Notes: generated by a model from the sequence alone, not told the origin. Shown: positions 1 through 12,250, numbered from the stretch's first letter. The stretch is DNA of 64,000 bases from Gari tellinella (GCA_922989275.2 OV277861.1:45733623-45797622); one strand, 5' to 3'. Numbers and translations: made by a program.

Positions 1-91
1 TGAGTAGTAACAACACAGGAATATGTGCTGACACTAAGTGAGAAAATATTGGATTAATTCCCCTTTTTACTCCCCTTTATTTGAAGCCCTG
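1..91. mobile_element. Family B MITE, right half cut by window edge
   Basis: Begins TGAGTAGTAACAACA and ends GAAGCCCTG, matching the right half of B. Confidence 0.7.
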
Positions 92-104
92 TTATAAGTT
101 ATGT

Positions 105-360
105 AGATCCAGATCAGATGCCATGTAGAAAAAAGCAGATGCCATGTAACGTAATTGGTCTATGATCAGGATCCAAATCGTTTACTTGACATTTGTATAG
201 GTAGTTCGTCTTCATGTAAGGAGGTCGAAGAACATGCTTATCAGGCTTATCATGCTTCAGTGTGCATCTTTGCTAATATAAATGGTCAGTGATTTGATCC
301 AGATCAGATGCCAAGGAACTTTGCCACTGGTCAGGATCCAAATAAACAGCTGGACACTTG
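105..360. repeat. Two decayed type-2 hairpin cores
   Basis: GATCCAGATCAGATGCC and CAGGATCCAAA occur twice (105-195, 290-360), matching D-type cores with damaged arms. Confidence 0.4.
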
Positions 361-391
361 TTTTAGATTGTCTTCAGTTAATGTTAGATGT

Positions 392-787
392 TAATAACCC
401 CATCATATAACTGTTTCTAGTTTTGAACGCAGGTTACCATCTAAAGCAGGTTGAGAGTAAAGCAAAATGATGCTAATACTTTGCATGTAACCATCTTCAA
501 GCTACCATCTGGAACTGGGTTTTATGTTCAGGATTTCCTAGGTCTAGGGGAAAATTTTCCTTAGTGTAAGACTAAGAAATTATCAGAGGTGTAAAATTCT
601 ATACAATTATGAATATGTATCATAAGAAATATTTTCTTTATTCTAGCAGATGGTAGCTTATAGCAGGCTGAAAGTAAAGCAGAATGAGCCTTAAGGCACA
701 TTCTGTTTTACTTAAAACCTGCTTTAAGTGATAAGTGGTAAACTGTCTTCAAAACTAGAAACATGTAGGCAATGGGGTAAAGGGTTA
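392..787. mobile_element. Two degenerate family A MITEs
   Basis: Left copy keeps AACTGTTTCTAGTTTTGAA and AAAGCAGGTTGA. The right copy, in inverted orientation, keeps the core and ends AATGGGGTAAAGGGTTAA. Confidence 0.6.
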
Positions 788-1009
788 ACACAAGATTGAC
801 TGTAGGTGTAGATGTTTTTTTAACTCATCCATTATGAGCCAGCTCACAACACACTGGACCTGATTCTCCAGTGTCTCTGATGACTTTTCCCCATGGAATT
901 GGAATCTCTCACAATCTGTAAAACAAATTGCTGCAGAATGACGTGGAGTTCAACCCTTCAGCTGCTGGCAGTAAGCTTAACTTATCATACAGAACACTAG
1001 GCACTCAGG
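788..1009. other. No recognisable feature
   Basis: Unique-looking sequence; no frame, RNA or repeat identified. Confidence 0.3.
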
Positions 1010-1079
1010 GCCACGTTTTAACTTTGAAATATGGGTATGTTCGATTCAACCGAGTTTGAGATATCGAAGTTTGACTGTA
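1010..1079. mobile_element. Half of a family H element
   Basis: Runs from the CCACGTTTTAACTTTGAAA core to ATCGAAGTTTGACTGTA, the right end of H. Confidence 0.6.
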
Positions 1080-1084
1080 TTTTC

Positions 1085-1612
1085 AAAAATTAAAATAATA
1101 ATTATGTAGTTATTTCTGCACCAAACCTTATGGTGTGACTACTCATTAGAATTGTCCAAATCGAGACAGTTCCAATGAGGTGTCAGGTTTAGTGCAGACA
1201 TTTAAAGAGAAAATGTTGGAATTCTTTCACTCCTCTTGATCTGGAGCAGCTTTCAAAATAGTGCCCCATTTTCTATAAAATACTAGTTCCAGGACAAGAA
1301 ACAAATTGCTGATTCATTAAATTTTGATTTAAAGTTTCAAGCCAATTGTGCAATGAAACTGCTGTAGGTGTTGAAAATATAAACGAATTGTAATTTCTAG
1401 GGGCTGGAGTGTACTTTATTAAGGGCTCCCGATAAAGGGAGTGTTTCAAAAATTAAATCTTTGTTTCTGAATTAAACCCTATGGTGTCACTACTCATTAG
1501 AAGAGAAGAGAGGATTCTACTGAGTAGTAACACCATAGGATTTGGTGCTGAAATAAGTGAGAAAATGTTGGATTTGTTCAGTTTGCTCCCTCTTATCTTG
1601 GATTCTTTATGG
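1085..1612. mobile_element. Two degenerate family B MITEs
   Basis: Copies near 1085-1250 and 1423-1612 share CCCTATGGTGTCACTAC, CTCATTAGAA and GAGAAAATGTTGGA with B. Confidence 0.65.
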
Positions 1613-1905
1613 AAGATAATGCTGACAGACTAAAGGTGACATACATGTACATGTATCTGATAACACTAAAAAATTCGTATTTTTTTGAAAGAACAGATTA
1701 TGGGCTTTTAATGAGCTGATATGATATTTGTGAGCCATTTTTCAGATTGCTTAGGAGACAAAGAAAGAATGGAATTTTGTTCATATTCCTGTCTTGAAGA
1801 GTACATAGTAGCCATAAAATTAGCCCTTGAAGATATACAATTAACATAAACTTTTGAGTAAGAAATAAGATAATGTTTACTACCAGTAGATTTGAACCTT
1901 CTTTC

Positions 1906-2164
1906 TTAACTCTTTGAACCCTAGTCACGCATATAAGTGTTCTTGCAAACTGTGTATCTGTGATGAGTACACTTGTCCTATGCAAACAGTGTACACCCTG
2001 ATCAGAGGGCTCCTTAAGGAGCCCTCTGATTAGGGTCTACACTGTTTGTCATGTTGACATATAGTTATTGTAAAAATCAACCCTTAAAAGTCAAAAATGG
2101 ATTAGACTAAATTGAAAACTAGAAGTGTCCATTTGAGGTTTCAGGGAGGAAAGGGTTTATTTAA
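1906..2164. mobile_element. Family C MITE
   Basis: TTAACTCTTTGAACCCTAG end, perfect GGGCTCCTTAAGGAGCCC apex, right end degraded (GGAAAGGGTTTATTTAA). Confidence 0.75.
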
Positions 2165-2214
2165 GTCAGGACATATCACCTATTTGCAACTGAAACAGCT
2201 TAAAATTATGTTTT

Positions 2215-2440
2215 TCTTTTGTATTTAAGGCAGGTGGCTGCTTAAAGCATGGTGATTGTAAAGCAGAATACTCCTACAGGATGATCTTGTGTTCTGCTTT
2301 ACTGTCATCTTATGAAGGCTGCCAACAGTATTAGATATTGAGCAGTCTAATGTAGTTCTTCTGTGAATTAGTAGGTTAAAGCTGTCTGCTTTACTTTTAA
2401 CCTGCTTTAAGCTGATTATTGTATTAAATTTTGACACCAT
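2215..2440. repeat. Degenerate type-1 hairpin core
   Basis: GCTTAAAGCATGGTGA and two CTGCTTTAC arms resemble an F/A core with an interrupted apex. Confidence 0.4.
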
Positions 2441-2515
2441 CACTATCAAATTGATTTGACTACATACATTCATCAGTACACTGGGTATAGATGCATCCTG
2501 AGGTGCTTATATGTT

Positions 2516-2704
2516 AGAGCTCCAGATAAGAGGGAGTAACTGATTCACAAATCCAACATTTCCTCATCCATTTTAGCACCAAATCCTTTGGTGTTATACC
2601 ACTCATTAGAATCGTCTCGAAGAGACGATTCTAATGAGTAGTGGCACCATAGGGTTTAATGCAGAAATAAAGTTTTTGAAATACTCTCGTTATCGTGAGT
2701 CCTG
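2516..2704. mobile_element. Family B MITE
   Basis: Starts GAGCTCCAGATAAGAGG, apex CGTCTCGAAGAGACG, ends GAGTCCTG next to the following transposon. Confidence 0.75.
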
Positions 2705-2707
2705 TTA

Positions 2708-4068
2708 CAGTAAACTCCACTTGTAACGATATCGTATGTAACGATATATCGCTTATAACGATACAGATCCTTCGGTCCCTGCCAGCCTTCTATATAATTC
2801 AATGTATCTAACTCCGTTTGTAACGATATTGCTTGTTAAGATAATCTGGTTGTAACGATGCTACTTTTCGGTCCCCTGTCTACAGTTTGATTGCATGTTA
2901 CGATATTTTCACACCTGTGCAGAGGTGCGAAGACGAGCCCGGGAAAGTTGTGAAAAACTATCGCTAACAAGTTTCAAACAAACAATGGTGCGTGTGCACT
3001 GCACCATGTAATCAGTCGAATTATGAGCGTACTTACCGTTACATGAGAGATTCCAAGTTTTGTTATCTCATAAAATCACTTTGATATGACAAAATTTCTA
3101 CATTAATTCATATCTTACATTTGGTGGATAAAAATAATCACTACACGTTCGGTCTTTGTTTTCATTCACTCGCCCACAGGATACTTCATTCTTATATGTA
3201 ACGGACCTGTAATATGTATGTGTACGGTCGGAAAGACAAAGTGTTGGATTATAATCCAAATACCAGATAACTCAACAAGTCTATAAAAGACTTAGAAAGA
3301 AACGTTTTGTTTTAAAAGGCCTCGTCTTTGACGAACTGTTTGGGTTATCGAGTCAGTGATTATAAATGTTTACCCGCATATTTGCAGACATCGGAACTCC
3401 GAAGTAGCAAAGTGCGTGTTTCATTAGCCAATGATTATTGGGAAAGTCCGTCATTACGTCATTCTTACCAACAAAAAGAGGTTGAAATTGCCCGAGAAGC
3501 TATGATTGGCATACGAAAGGTACTCGCTGGTCTACTCGTCCGTTTCCGCCAATCTAAATGTTACGGAATAAACCGAGCCTAGTCTTTTAGGCATAGCATT
3601 TTGTGCAGATATCCGAAAAACGCTACTCGCATTTTTTTTGCGATTTTGTGGAAAAGCAACTTGCGATTGTCTTTATTCCACTCGCAATTTGCGAGTATGC
3701 GAGATTAATTACGAACCCTGCCGGGATTAAACCATGTTCATTTCCGGTTTACTTTCATTATCCAGTATGTATGAACAAAGACAACGATACGTAAATCATT
3801 TGTAAATAGCAAATACCTGCACAATTAGTTTACGTGTGCCAGTTGAAACAAAGAAAGAGATAACAACCATTAAAATTTATAACAGGTCAGAATAGTCTTT
3901 ATTTCGCCAGTCTTAAAATGTGACGGACTTTATGTAGTAACCATTGTTTCGGATAGCACACAATTCGGATACCGTCGTGAAGATACACCAGATTGCTTGT
4001 AACGATATTCGGATGTAACGATACTTATTTCACGGTCCCCTGAATATCGTTATAAGCGGAGTTTACTG
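2708..4068. mobile_element. ~1.36-kb TA-flanked DNA transposon, pogo/Tigger- or mariner-like
   Basis: Starts CAGTAAACTCCACTTGTAA and ends with the inverse of CAGTAAACTCCGCTTATAA. TA is duplicated at 2706-2707 and 4069-4070. Several TGTAACGATAT sub-terminal repeats lie inside both ends. Ends beginning CAGT and containing TAACGATA recall Tigger/pogo elements. No transposase is readable; the longest open frame inside is about 84 codons and shows nothing known. Confidence 0.75.
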
Positions 4069-4137
4069 TATTTGGAGGAGTTGGAGGTCCTATTAGGCAC
4101 CTCTGTGGAGGTAAAGTCTTATACAAAAATTTTTTTT

Positions 4138-4212
4138 TTCTTAGTGACACTATAGGGTTTAATGCAGAAATAAATGTTAGTTTTTATGAAATATCCGTTA
4201 TCTGGAGCCCCT
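4138..4212. mobile_element. Right-half fragment of family B
   Basis: TAGTGACACTATAGGG to TATCTGGAGCCCC. Confidence 0.55.
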
Positions 4213-4253
4213 TTATTTGGAGGACTGGGTATAGACGTTCTATTAGGCACCTA

Positions 4254-4490
4254 TTAACTCATTGAGCCCTAGTGACGCATATATGGGTCCTTTACCGAAT
4301 GTGTACATGTGAAGAGTACATGTTTCCTTTGCAAACAGTGAAGTCCCTGATCAGAGGGCTCCTGAAGGAGCCCTCTGATTTTGGCATTTTGCAATTTATT
4401 ACAAAAAAAACCCTTAAATAGTCTAAAATGGACCAGTCTTTATTGCAAATTGGAATTGTCCATTGGAAGTTTCAGGGGATAATGAGTTAA
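4254..4490. mobile_element. Family C MITE
   Basis: TTAA at both ends, CATTGAGCCCTAGTGACG left end, apex GGGCTCCTGAAGGAGCCC. Confidence 0.8.
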
Positions 4491-4710
4491 TGTCTTAATA
4501 CAAAAATGCTGTAATGAGTTGTTTTAATTAAGTGTTATTGCATAGGGAGGTTTGTAAAATATGTAAGTGGGGCTTACAAATATATATTTTCCCATGCTTT
4601 CACATACTCCTCTATGTGAGATGGTCCTTGATTATAAATCCCTTATTCCTAATGGCTTACCATTGTGGCTTAGTATGATGGCGATACAGAATGAGAAGAT
4701 CATACATTTA

Positions 4711-4942
4711 TTAACCTATTACCCCATAGCCTGTTTCTAGTTTTGAAGATTAAGTAGCCACTTAAAGCAGGACGGGTTGAAAGTAAAGCTTTATTACTTC
4801 AGCCTTCTTTAAGCTTCCATCTGTTAGAATATAGAAAATATTTCAACTGATACTTATTAATGACTATAAATTGAAACTCTTTTGTTCAGTGGAGGAATAA
4901 ATTTGAGGCGTAAATAGGCGTATTTATGGTGTAATGGATAAA
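4711..4942. mobile_element. Family A MITE
   Basis: TTAACCTATTACCCCATAG left end; apex deleted (AAAGCTTTATTACTT); right end GGTGTAATGGATAAA. Confidence 0.75.
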
Positions 4943-4976
4943 TAGTTCTTTTTTTTTTTAATACACTTTCACTTTT

Positions 4977-5966
4977 TTAGCTCACCTGGCACGTAGTGCC
5001 AAGGTGAGCTTTTAGGATCGCTGGATGTCTGTCGTCCGTCGTCTGTCCGTCCGTCCACAATTGTTCGTTAACACTCTACCAGGTTCAAATCTCATTGGAT
5101 CTTGATGAAACTTGGTCACAATGTTTGCCTCAATGAAATCTAGGTCAACTTCGAATGTGGGTCATGTCCGGTCAAAAACTAGGTCACTAGGTCAAATTAT
5201 TGAAAAACCTTGTTAACACTCTAGAGGCTACAAATTTCATTGGATCTTCATGAAACTTCATCAATATGATTGCCCTAATGAAATCTAGGCCAAGTTCGAA
5301 TGTGGGTCATGTCCGGTCAAAAACTAGGTCACTAGGTCAAATCTTCGAAAAACCTTGTTAACACTCTAGAGACTACAAATTTCATTGGATCTTCATCAAA
5401 ATGTTTGCCTCAATGAAATCTAGGTCAAGTTCGAATGTGGGTCATGTCCGGTCAAAAACTAGGTCACTAGGTCAAATTATCGAAAAACCTTGTTAACATT
5501 CTAGAGGCTACAAATTTCATTGGATCTTCACGAAACTTCATCAATATGATTGCCTCAATGAAATCTAGGCCAAGTTCGAATGTGGGTCATGTCCGGTCAA
5601 AAACTAGGTCACTAGGTCAAATCTTCGAAAAACCTTGTTAACACTCTAGAGACTACAAATTTCATTGGATCTTCATGAAACTTAATCAAAATGTTTGCCT
5701 CAATGAAATCTAGGCAAAGTTCGAATGTGGGTCATGTCCGGTCAAAAACTAGGTCACTAGGTCAAATCATCGAAAAACCTTGTTAACACTATAGAGACTA
5801 CAAAATTCATTGCATCTTCATGAAACTTGTGAACATAATGTTTGTCTCATTGAAATCGAGGTCAAGTTAGAATGAGGGTCATGCCTGGTCAAAAACTAGG
5901 TCACACGGTGTACATGGTTACATGGTTACCAGGTGAGCGATTTAGGGCCATAGTTGCCCTTGTCTT
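4977..5966. repeat. Family E mollusc minisatellite repeat, copy 1
   Basis: Opens TTTAGCTCACCTGGCACG with the small hairpin GGCACGTAGTGCC, then CCGTCGTCTGTCCGTCC. Five or more monomers of about 165-180 bp follow, each with ACTAGGTCACTAGGTCAAA and CTTGTTAACACTCTAGAG. Closes CAGGTGAGCGATTTAGGGCC. I recognise these ends from mollusc genomes. Confidence 0.8.
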
Positions 5967-6064
5967 CTATATTTTAGAGCTATATAATCTGTATAGCAAA
6001 TGACAGTTACTGTTGTTACAGATTACAATTATTATATATTATATATCTAAGCTGAACTCTAAGT

Positions 6065-6281
6065 TTAATGCTAGCTGTGGATACATGTGCCACAGTGATA
6101 CTACTTTGCAAACAGGTTGGATCCAGATGAGACACCACATAATGGCCTCTCATCAGGATCCAAACTGTTTGACACTCTGACCCTGTTTTGAAAAGAAATT
6201 TAGAAATTCTATCTTTAGAACAACAGCAGAGGACAAAACGTTACAGACGTAAAAATATTAACCCAGCATGCAAAGAGTTAA
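6065..6281. mobile_element. Family D MITE
   Basis: TTAATGCTAGCTG left end, D-type core GTTGGATCCAGATGAGAC, right end CCCAGCATGCAAAGAGTTAA. Confidence 0.7.
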
Positions 6282-6342
6282 GCATCTGAATGGTTAATGC
6301 TCCAATTATTATGCTTGCTAAATACAATTCAACTACATGTTC

Positions 6343-6540
6343 CAGGGCTCCAGATAAGAGGTATATAGTTATTTCAACAAATCCAACATTTTCTCATTCA
6401 TTTCAGTACCAAATCCTATGGTGTTACTACTCATTAGAACCGTCTCGAAGAGACGATTCTAATGAGTAGTGACACCATAGGGTTTAATTCAGAAATAAAG
6501 ATTTTAAGTTTTGAAAAACTACCCTTATCTGTTGCTCTTG
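6343..6540. mobile_element. Family B MITE
   Basis: CAGGGCTCCAGATAAGAGG start, apex CGTCTCGAAGAGACG, right end TTATCTGTTGCTCTTG. Confidence 0.8.
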
Positions 6541-6817
6541 TTCTAGGCTACTGTGAGTTTATTTACAGGGAGTGTTTATAGCTATACACTTGACATTGTG
6601 ACCTATGTTTACACAACATTTGATTCCAATTAGCCCTTGTGGGTGCTAAACAAAATAAATGAAGCCAGCTTCTATATTTGTCTCAGCTGAAGCATCCAGA
6701 TCTGGACTGTTTGTATTAATGTTAGCGGGAGTGAAAAAGACATAAAATTATATTAACCCATTACTCCATAAATACTTTTAACACCTGTCCAGTCTTCTAA
6801 TACTAATAATTGATGCT

Positions 6818-7132
6818 ATATAATGAGTAGTCACATCATAGGGGTTTGGTGAATAATACATGTACATGGAATTCAGTGATTGAAAAACTCTCCTTTCTGA
6901 TGGCCATGCAGTTAAAAAAACTGCTGCTGGTTTCTGGCTGTCTAAGGCCATATGTTATCAGAGCTCGAGATAAAGGGGGTATCTCAAAAAACTAAAATCT
7001 TTATTTCTGCTTAAAACCCTATGATGTCACTACTCATTAGAATGAGTGGTAACACCATAGGATTTTGTGCTAAAATCAGTGAGAAAATGTTGGATTCCTG
7101 CAGTTTACTCCCTCTTATCTGGAGCCCTGTGT
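6818..7132. mobile_element. Two family B fragments
   Basis: 6818-6895 is a right-half remnant. 6959-7132 is an inverted-orientation copy from AGAGCTCGAGATAAAGG to TATCTGGAGCCCTG with its apex deleted. Confidence 0.65.
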
Positions 7133-7439
7133 TATGCTCCTATTGTTTTATGGTTGTCTGTGATAAAAACAGTACATGGAACCGTCTGATGGGATCTCAT
7201 ACTACAGAGTTCAGATCATATCAAAACATACAGATGAACTTAATAAATTATGTTCCTTACCCATTGACAGAGTGTTAGATCTAAAATTGCAGTTAATGCA
7301 GAACAACTGTTATGCAGTAAACCCCTTCAGCATTAAACAGTATTTTGCAATAAATGGCAGCTAATATTTGAGCTGTTTGTTTGACTGCATGTACATGTAT
7401 AATAATCATCATTTTGGTGAAGGAAATAGTTACATTGTA
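7133..7439. other. No recognisable feature
   Basis: AT-rich unique-looking sequence; short frames only, none supported. Confidence 0.3.
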
Positions 7440-7585
7440 TGTACTTTTAGTGTACTTATAACCCTTATTATAGTCATTGATGGAACCCTGTAGAATGATT
7501 ATGCTTATTTTGCAAACAATGTAGACCCATTAATCAGAGGGCTTCTTTAGGAGCCTTCTGATCAGGGACTGCATAGTTTGTTTTA
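7440..7585. repeat. Type-2 hairpin core, family C remnant
   Basis: GCAAACAATGTAGACCC, AGAGGGCTTCTTTAGG and CCTTCTGATCAGGGACT; arms still pair imperfectly. Confidence 0.55.
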
Positions 7586-7591
7586 CTTTTT

Positions 7592-8979
7592 AGCTCACCT
7601 GAGCTAGCTCAGGGTGAGCTTTTGCAATCCTTGAATGTCCGTCGTGCGTTGTCCGTCGTGCGGCGTTAACAATTTTATTGTTTACACTCTAGAGGCCACA
7701 ATATTTATCCAATCTTTCTCAAACTTCTTCAGATTGTATATTACCATAAGAGTTCGGATGAGTTCGATTATGGTTGAAATCCGACCAATAGGTCAAGAGT
7801 TATCAACCTTTGAATTGCTGAAAATGCCATATTTAACGGTGTTTACACTCTAGAGGCCACAATAATAATCCAGTCTTTCTCAAACTTGCTCAGATTGTAT
7901 ATTACCATAAGAGTTCGGATGAGTTCGATTATGGTTGAAATCGGATCAATAGTTCAAGAGTTATCAACCTTTGAATTGCTGAAAATGCCATATTTAACAG
8001 TGTTTACACTCTAGAGGCTACACTATTTATCCAATCTTTCTCAAACTTGCTCGGAATGTATATTACCATAAGAGTTCGAATGAGTTCGATTATGGTTGAA
8101 ATCAGACCAATAGGTCAAGAGTAATCTACCTTTGAATTGCTGAAAATGCCATATTTTGCAGTGTTTACACTCTAGAGGCCACATTATTTAACCAATCTTT
8201 CTCAAACTTTCTTTGGATGAGTTTGATTATGGTTGAAATCCAAGAAATAAGTCGAGAGTTGTCAACCTTTGAATTGCTGAAAATGCCATATTTAACAGTG
8301 TTCACTCTAGAGGCCACAATATTTTTCCAATCTTTCTAAAACTTACCAAGATTGTATATTACTATAAGATTTTAGATAAGTTTAATTATGGTTGAAATCA
8401 GACCAATAAGTCAAGAGTTCTCAACCTTTGAATTGCTGAAAATGCCATATTTGACAGTGTTTACACTCTAGAGGCCACACTTTTTATCCAGTCTTTTTTT
8501 AAACTTGCTCAGATTGTATATTACCATATAAGAGTTTGAATAAGTGCAATTATGGTTGAAATCGAACCCATAGGTCAAGAGTTTTCTGCCCTTGAACTGC
8601 TGAAAATGCCATATCTTACAGCGTTTACACTCTTGCAACTACAATTTTCAATGGATTTTGATTATACTTGCAAACAAAGTATATAGCTATAAGTTCTCGC
8701 AATTATTGTTGAAATCTAATCATTGTGTCAATAGTTATCTGCCATTGGTATACTTTGAAATGCTAGAAAAGGCTTCATTTCAGTATTGTTTAGGCTCTAG
8801 TTATCTGCCCTTGATGTACTCTACTATACTAGAATTATGAGGTTGTATTCCAAAATTGTTTACATGCTATACTACAAATTTGAATGGATTTAGATTAAAA
8901 CGGGTGAAACAGAAAGGCAAAGCTATCAGGCTTCAGTACAACAGGTGAGCGATATCAGGGCCTTTAGGCCCTCTTGTTC
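7592..8979. repeat. Family E mollusc minisatellite repeat, copy 2
   Basis: AGCTCACCTGAGCTAGCTC hairpin head; six to seven ~160-bp monomers with GTTTACACTCTAGAGGCC and TGAATTGCTGAAAATGCCA; closes CAGGTGAGCGATATCAGGG. The monomer is unrelated in sequence to that of copies 1 and 3. Confidence 0.8.
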
Positions 8980-9234
8980 TGAAATAGTTTTCAGCCCTAA
9001 AAAGATCAGCATGAATTTGCCATTGTTCAAAAGTGTTATATTATACTTAAAACTTGAGCACTGTAAGTGTTAAACACTAAACTGTCCTTGAACTTTGTGC
9101 TGGCTGTATATATATATAACACTGATGAAATTATATATAATTTATACCATGATCTGCTGGGAAATTGTTCCTCCTGCAGAACTTTCATACAAGTGCATGT
9201 GTTAGTTTTGAAATTGTACAACCCTACATGATTG

Positions 9235-9560
9235 TCAAATAGTTTTGACCCTTACCAAATGCCAAGTTACTTGATCTGGATCCAAACTGTTAGTTGATGT
9301 GAGTCACACCTTCACAAGCATTCTGAGAATAGCTTTAAACAATAAAAAAAAACACATTGGCTTTCATAACAAGGATTAATCTACTATAAGCATCTATCAT
9401 CTGAACTTCTATTACATTGGCTAGCGAAATTTTCCCAGGAAAAGTATGCATTCATGTCAGACAGATCTGATACGAAAACAGTGCGGACCCTGATCAGACA
9501 GCTCTGTCAGGACTCAGGAGCTGTCTGATCAGTGTCTACACTATTTTCAAAAAGTGTCAA
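9235..9560. repeat. Type-2 hairpin cores, decayed
   Basis: A D-like remnant around 9240-9290 and a palindromic GATCAGACAGCTCTGTCAGG core at 9470-9560. Confidence 0.45.
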
Positions 9561-9611
9561 TGTAATTATAATGCTTGCAGCAGGAGCAGGTTTTAATGAC
9601 GTAAGATTGTT

Positions 9612-9695
9612 TTTGCGCTAGTGTCTATATGTGATATTTCTCTGTATTGCGCTAGTGTTTATGTTATATTTCTTTGTAATGCACTAGTGTCTATC
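9612..9695. repeat. Short tandem repeat, about 40-bp unit
   Basis: Three copies of a unit with GCGCTAGTGT and ATATTTCT. Confidence 0.6.
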
Positions 9696-9839
9696 CCAGC
9701 TGTCAGAATATTGCAATAGATTCCACCAGTGGGTGGGTTGAGCTTATTGCTATATGCCGATAGCAGAAATTCTACAGCCAAACCTTAGCTCACTGGCATT
9801 TCTATTATGAGGCATTGTGATTTCTAAAGACTGATGGTT

Positions 9840-9905
9840 GCGTAATGCAGAATGAAAGTAATGCAGAAAGCTCCCATAGGGAGCTTTCTTGCATTTATTA
9901 TAATT
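9840..9905. repeat. Family K type-1 hairpin core
   Basis: GTAATGCAGAAAGCTCCCAT and its inverse arm. Confidence 0.5.
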
Positions 9906-10304
9906 TATAAATACCGTACATGCATCTGGTTGATAATTGCTGGCTTTGCTGTATAGTTTATATAGATTTTATCGGCAGAGGAAAGCTTGATAAGCCAGAG
10001 AGGCACCCTTTATGATGGGCCTGTGCATCCTCATGACATTTTGTTATTTGAACAGTGTTACAGCTTTGAAGGTCACCTTGAACTTCAAATGATGCCAAAA
10101 ATATGCCAAACTCATCATGATACGAGTACCTACATGTATATAGCTTGGTGTTTCAGTCTCATTTGATATGAAATAGTATTATAATAACACATTGGTTGGT
10201 AGATATAATATTATAATAACACATTGGTATAATGCCGTAATGGTATAGTTTATTGATTTAGCCGTAGCATTATAAAGACCCCGTGAACATTATTAACCAC
10301 AGTC
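9906..10304. other. No recognisable feature apart from a short local duplication
   Basis: TATTATAATAACACATTGGT occurs twice around 10175-10230; otherwise nothing seen. Confidence 0.3.
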
Positions 10305-10500
10305 TCTGTCTGCTTGTGCATATATTTGTCTGTTTGTCTGTCTGTGCTATCTGTGTAAACCTCTGTCTCTCTGTTTGTCAGTTGGAGGTGGGAGGTGGTG
10401 TGTGTGTCTCTGTCTCTCTTTGTGTCTCTCTGTCTCTCTCCCCCTCTTTCCTGTCTATCTTTCTGTCTTGTAGGCAAGCTGTCTGTCTATTCAAGTCTTT
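10305..10500. repeat. TCTG/TCTC-rich microsatellite
   Basis: Pyrimidine-rich imperfect (TCTG)n and (TC)n tract; long frames on both strands here come only from this composition. Confidence 0.85.
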
Positions 10501-10699
10501 AAAATCTTAATCTTTCTTTTCCTCTCACTCATTTTAATCAAAATGCTTTCATAAACATTAATTACGAGTTTAATTTGATTTTTTCTGCACTGTTTACCAT
10601 GAAGAATCTACATTTATTGGAAATGCACTAAAACATTTCTTGTAATGCTAATTAAAAATTCCACATGTAAAACTTTGATACCTCGAACTCACTTCACTC

Positions 10700-11041
10700 A
10701 GTACCCCATAGCCTGTTTCTAGCTTTGAAGATATGTGACCACTTATAGCAGGTTGAAGGTAAAGCAGAATGCGCACTAAGGCGCATTCTACTTTACTTTC
10801 AGCCTGCTTTAAGCTATTATCTGCTAGAATATAGAAAATATTTCTTATGATTTTTATTTGTGACAGTATAAATTCTGCTTTGTTTTCAGCCTGCTTTAAG
10901 CTACATGTAGCACCTGCTAGGAGATAGAAAATATTTCTTATGATACATATTCATAACTGTATAAAATGGAACTAATTCTTTCAGTGGAGGAACAATTTAA
11001 ATTAAGAGGTGTAAAAAGGCGTATTTATGGGGTAATGGGTT
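10700..11041. mobile_element. Family A MITE with internal duplication
   Basis: Complete ends and core (GCGCACTAAGGCGC apex). The right-hand segment GCCTGCTTTAAGCTA...ATTTCTTATGAT is repeated, lengthening the copy to about 340 bp. Confidence 0.75.
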
Positions 11042-11303
11042 AATGGTGTGAAGGAGTGTTAATTCAGCTATGAGGGAAAGGGTTATAAAAGCACAGAGAT
11101 GTTTTTTCACGATTATTATCATTTTAATCCCACATCAGATATTTTTTCATACCAACTAATCAGTCGAGCAGTAATTAGAATTTGCACATGGTAGGCAGTT
11201 TTTTGTTCCTAAGCTACATGAATTTTATCAATAAAATTGGCAAGTGCTGAGACAGTAGAATTTGTGTTTTGATACATCAAACCATTCTGCACACTATGAG
11301 AGA
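11042..11303. other. No recognisable feature
   Basis: AT-rich, unique-looking. Confidence 0.3.
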
Positions 11304-12126
11304 CAGGGCTCCAGATAAGAGGGAGTAAGCTTAACAAATCTAACATTTTTATGCCCCTGGCATCGACAGATGCGGGAGCATATAGTAATCGTCCTGTCCG
11401 TCTGTCCGTAACCAGGTTAAGTAGATTTTACCGTTTCGTCTAGCATCAACACCGCTTATTCAAATGCTTGGATACTTATACAGTTGTTGCCTTGGACCAT
11501 TCCCTAGCCACCAATAATACCCAACCTTGATTTTGACCTTGACCTTGACCTAATTTTGACTTAGAATATTTTGAATGGGCTATTTCTTGGTTAACTAGAT
11601 TTTACTGTTTCGTCTAGCATTAACACCGCTTACTCCAATGCTTGGATACTTATACAGTTGTTGCCTTGGACCATTCCCTATCCACCAATATCACCCAACT
11701 GTGATTTTGACCTTGACCTTGACCTAATTTGGACTTAGATTATTTTGAATGGGCTATTTCTTGGTTAACTAGATTTTACCGTTTTGTCTAGCATCAACAC
11801 CATACTTACTACAATGCTTCTATACTTATACAGTTATTGCCTTGGACCATTACCAACCCACCAGTTACCCAAGCTCAGTTTGACCTTGACCTTGACCTAA
11901 TTTGGACTTAGAAAATATTCAGAATATATTGTCAAGGATGCCACCGGGGGCATAAGCGTTTATTGAATGCAGTCTTGTTCTCACTCATTTCAACACCAAA
12001 ACCTATGGTGTTACTACTCATTAGAATCGTCTATTCGAGAAGATTCTAATGAGTAGTGACACCATAGGGTTTAATTGAGAAATAAAGATTTTAGTTTTTG
12101 AAATACTCCCTTTATCTGGAGCTCTG
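11304..12126. mobile_element. Family B MITE split by a nested family L repeat
   Basis: CAGGGCTCCAGATAAGAGG at the left, interrupted after AACATTTTT, resuming CTCACTCATTTCAACACC at 11980 and ending GGAGCTCTG. Confidence 0.75.
11350..11978. mobile_element. Family L repeat nested in family B
   Basis: Starts ATGCCCCTGGCATC, has three ~170-bp internal repeats with TTTCGTCTAGCATCAAC and TTGCCTTGGACCATT, and ends GGGGGCATAAGCGTTTATTG. Related to 62400-63207. Confidence 0.7.
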
Positions 12127-12250
12127 AGAGAATTCTGATAGCTGTTGCAAACAGTTTGAATCCAAATTGTTTGACACTCTGGGGATATTTTCTGCAAGAA
12201 AATGCCTTTAAATAAATGTTGAAAAATATCGCAGAGGACACACATTTTGC

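Noticed and set aside
2012..2036. GC-rich hairpin resembling a bacterial terminator
   Set aside because: It is the apex of a family C MITE; the same structure recurs throughout this eukaryotic sequence.
2990..3030. ATGGTGCGTGTGCACTGC, resembling the start of a THAP domain
   Set aside because: The frame stops after eight codons; too short to support.
3328..3794. Two short frames (84 and 63 codons) inside the 1.36-kb transposon
   Set aside because: No transposase motif visible; considered non-coding.
5053..5900. Regularly spaced repeats that could suggest a CRISPR array
   Set aside because: Contiguous ~170-bp monomers without unique spacers, in an animal repeat with known-type ends.
10250..10510. 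Open frames on both strands
   Set aside because: Produced by the TCTG/TCTC microsatellite.
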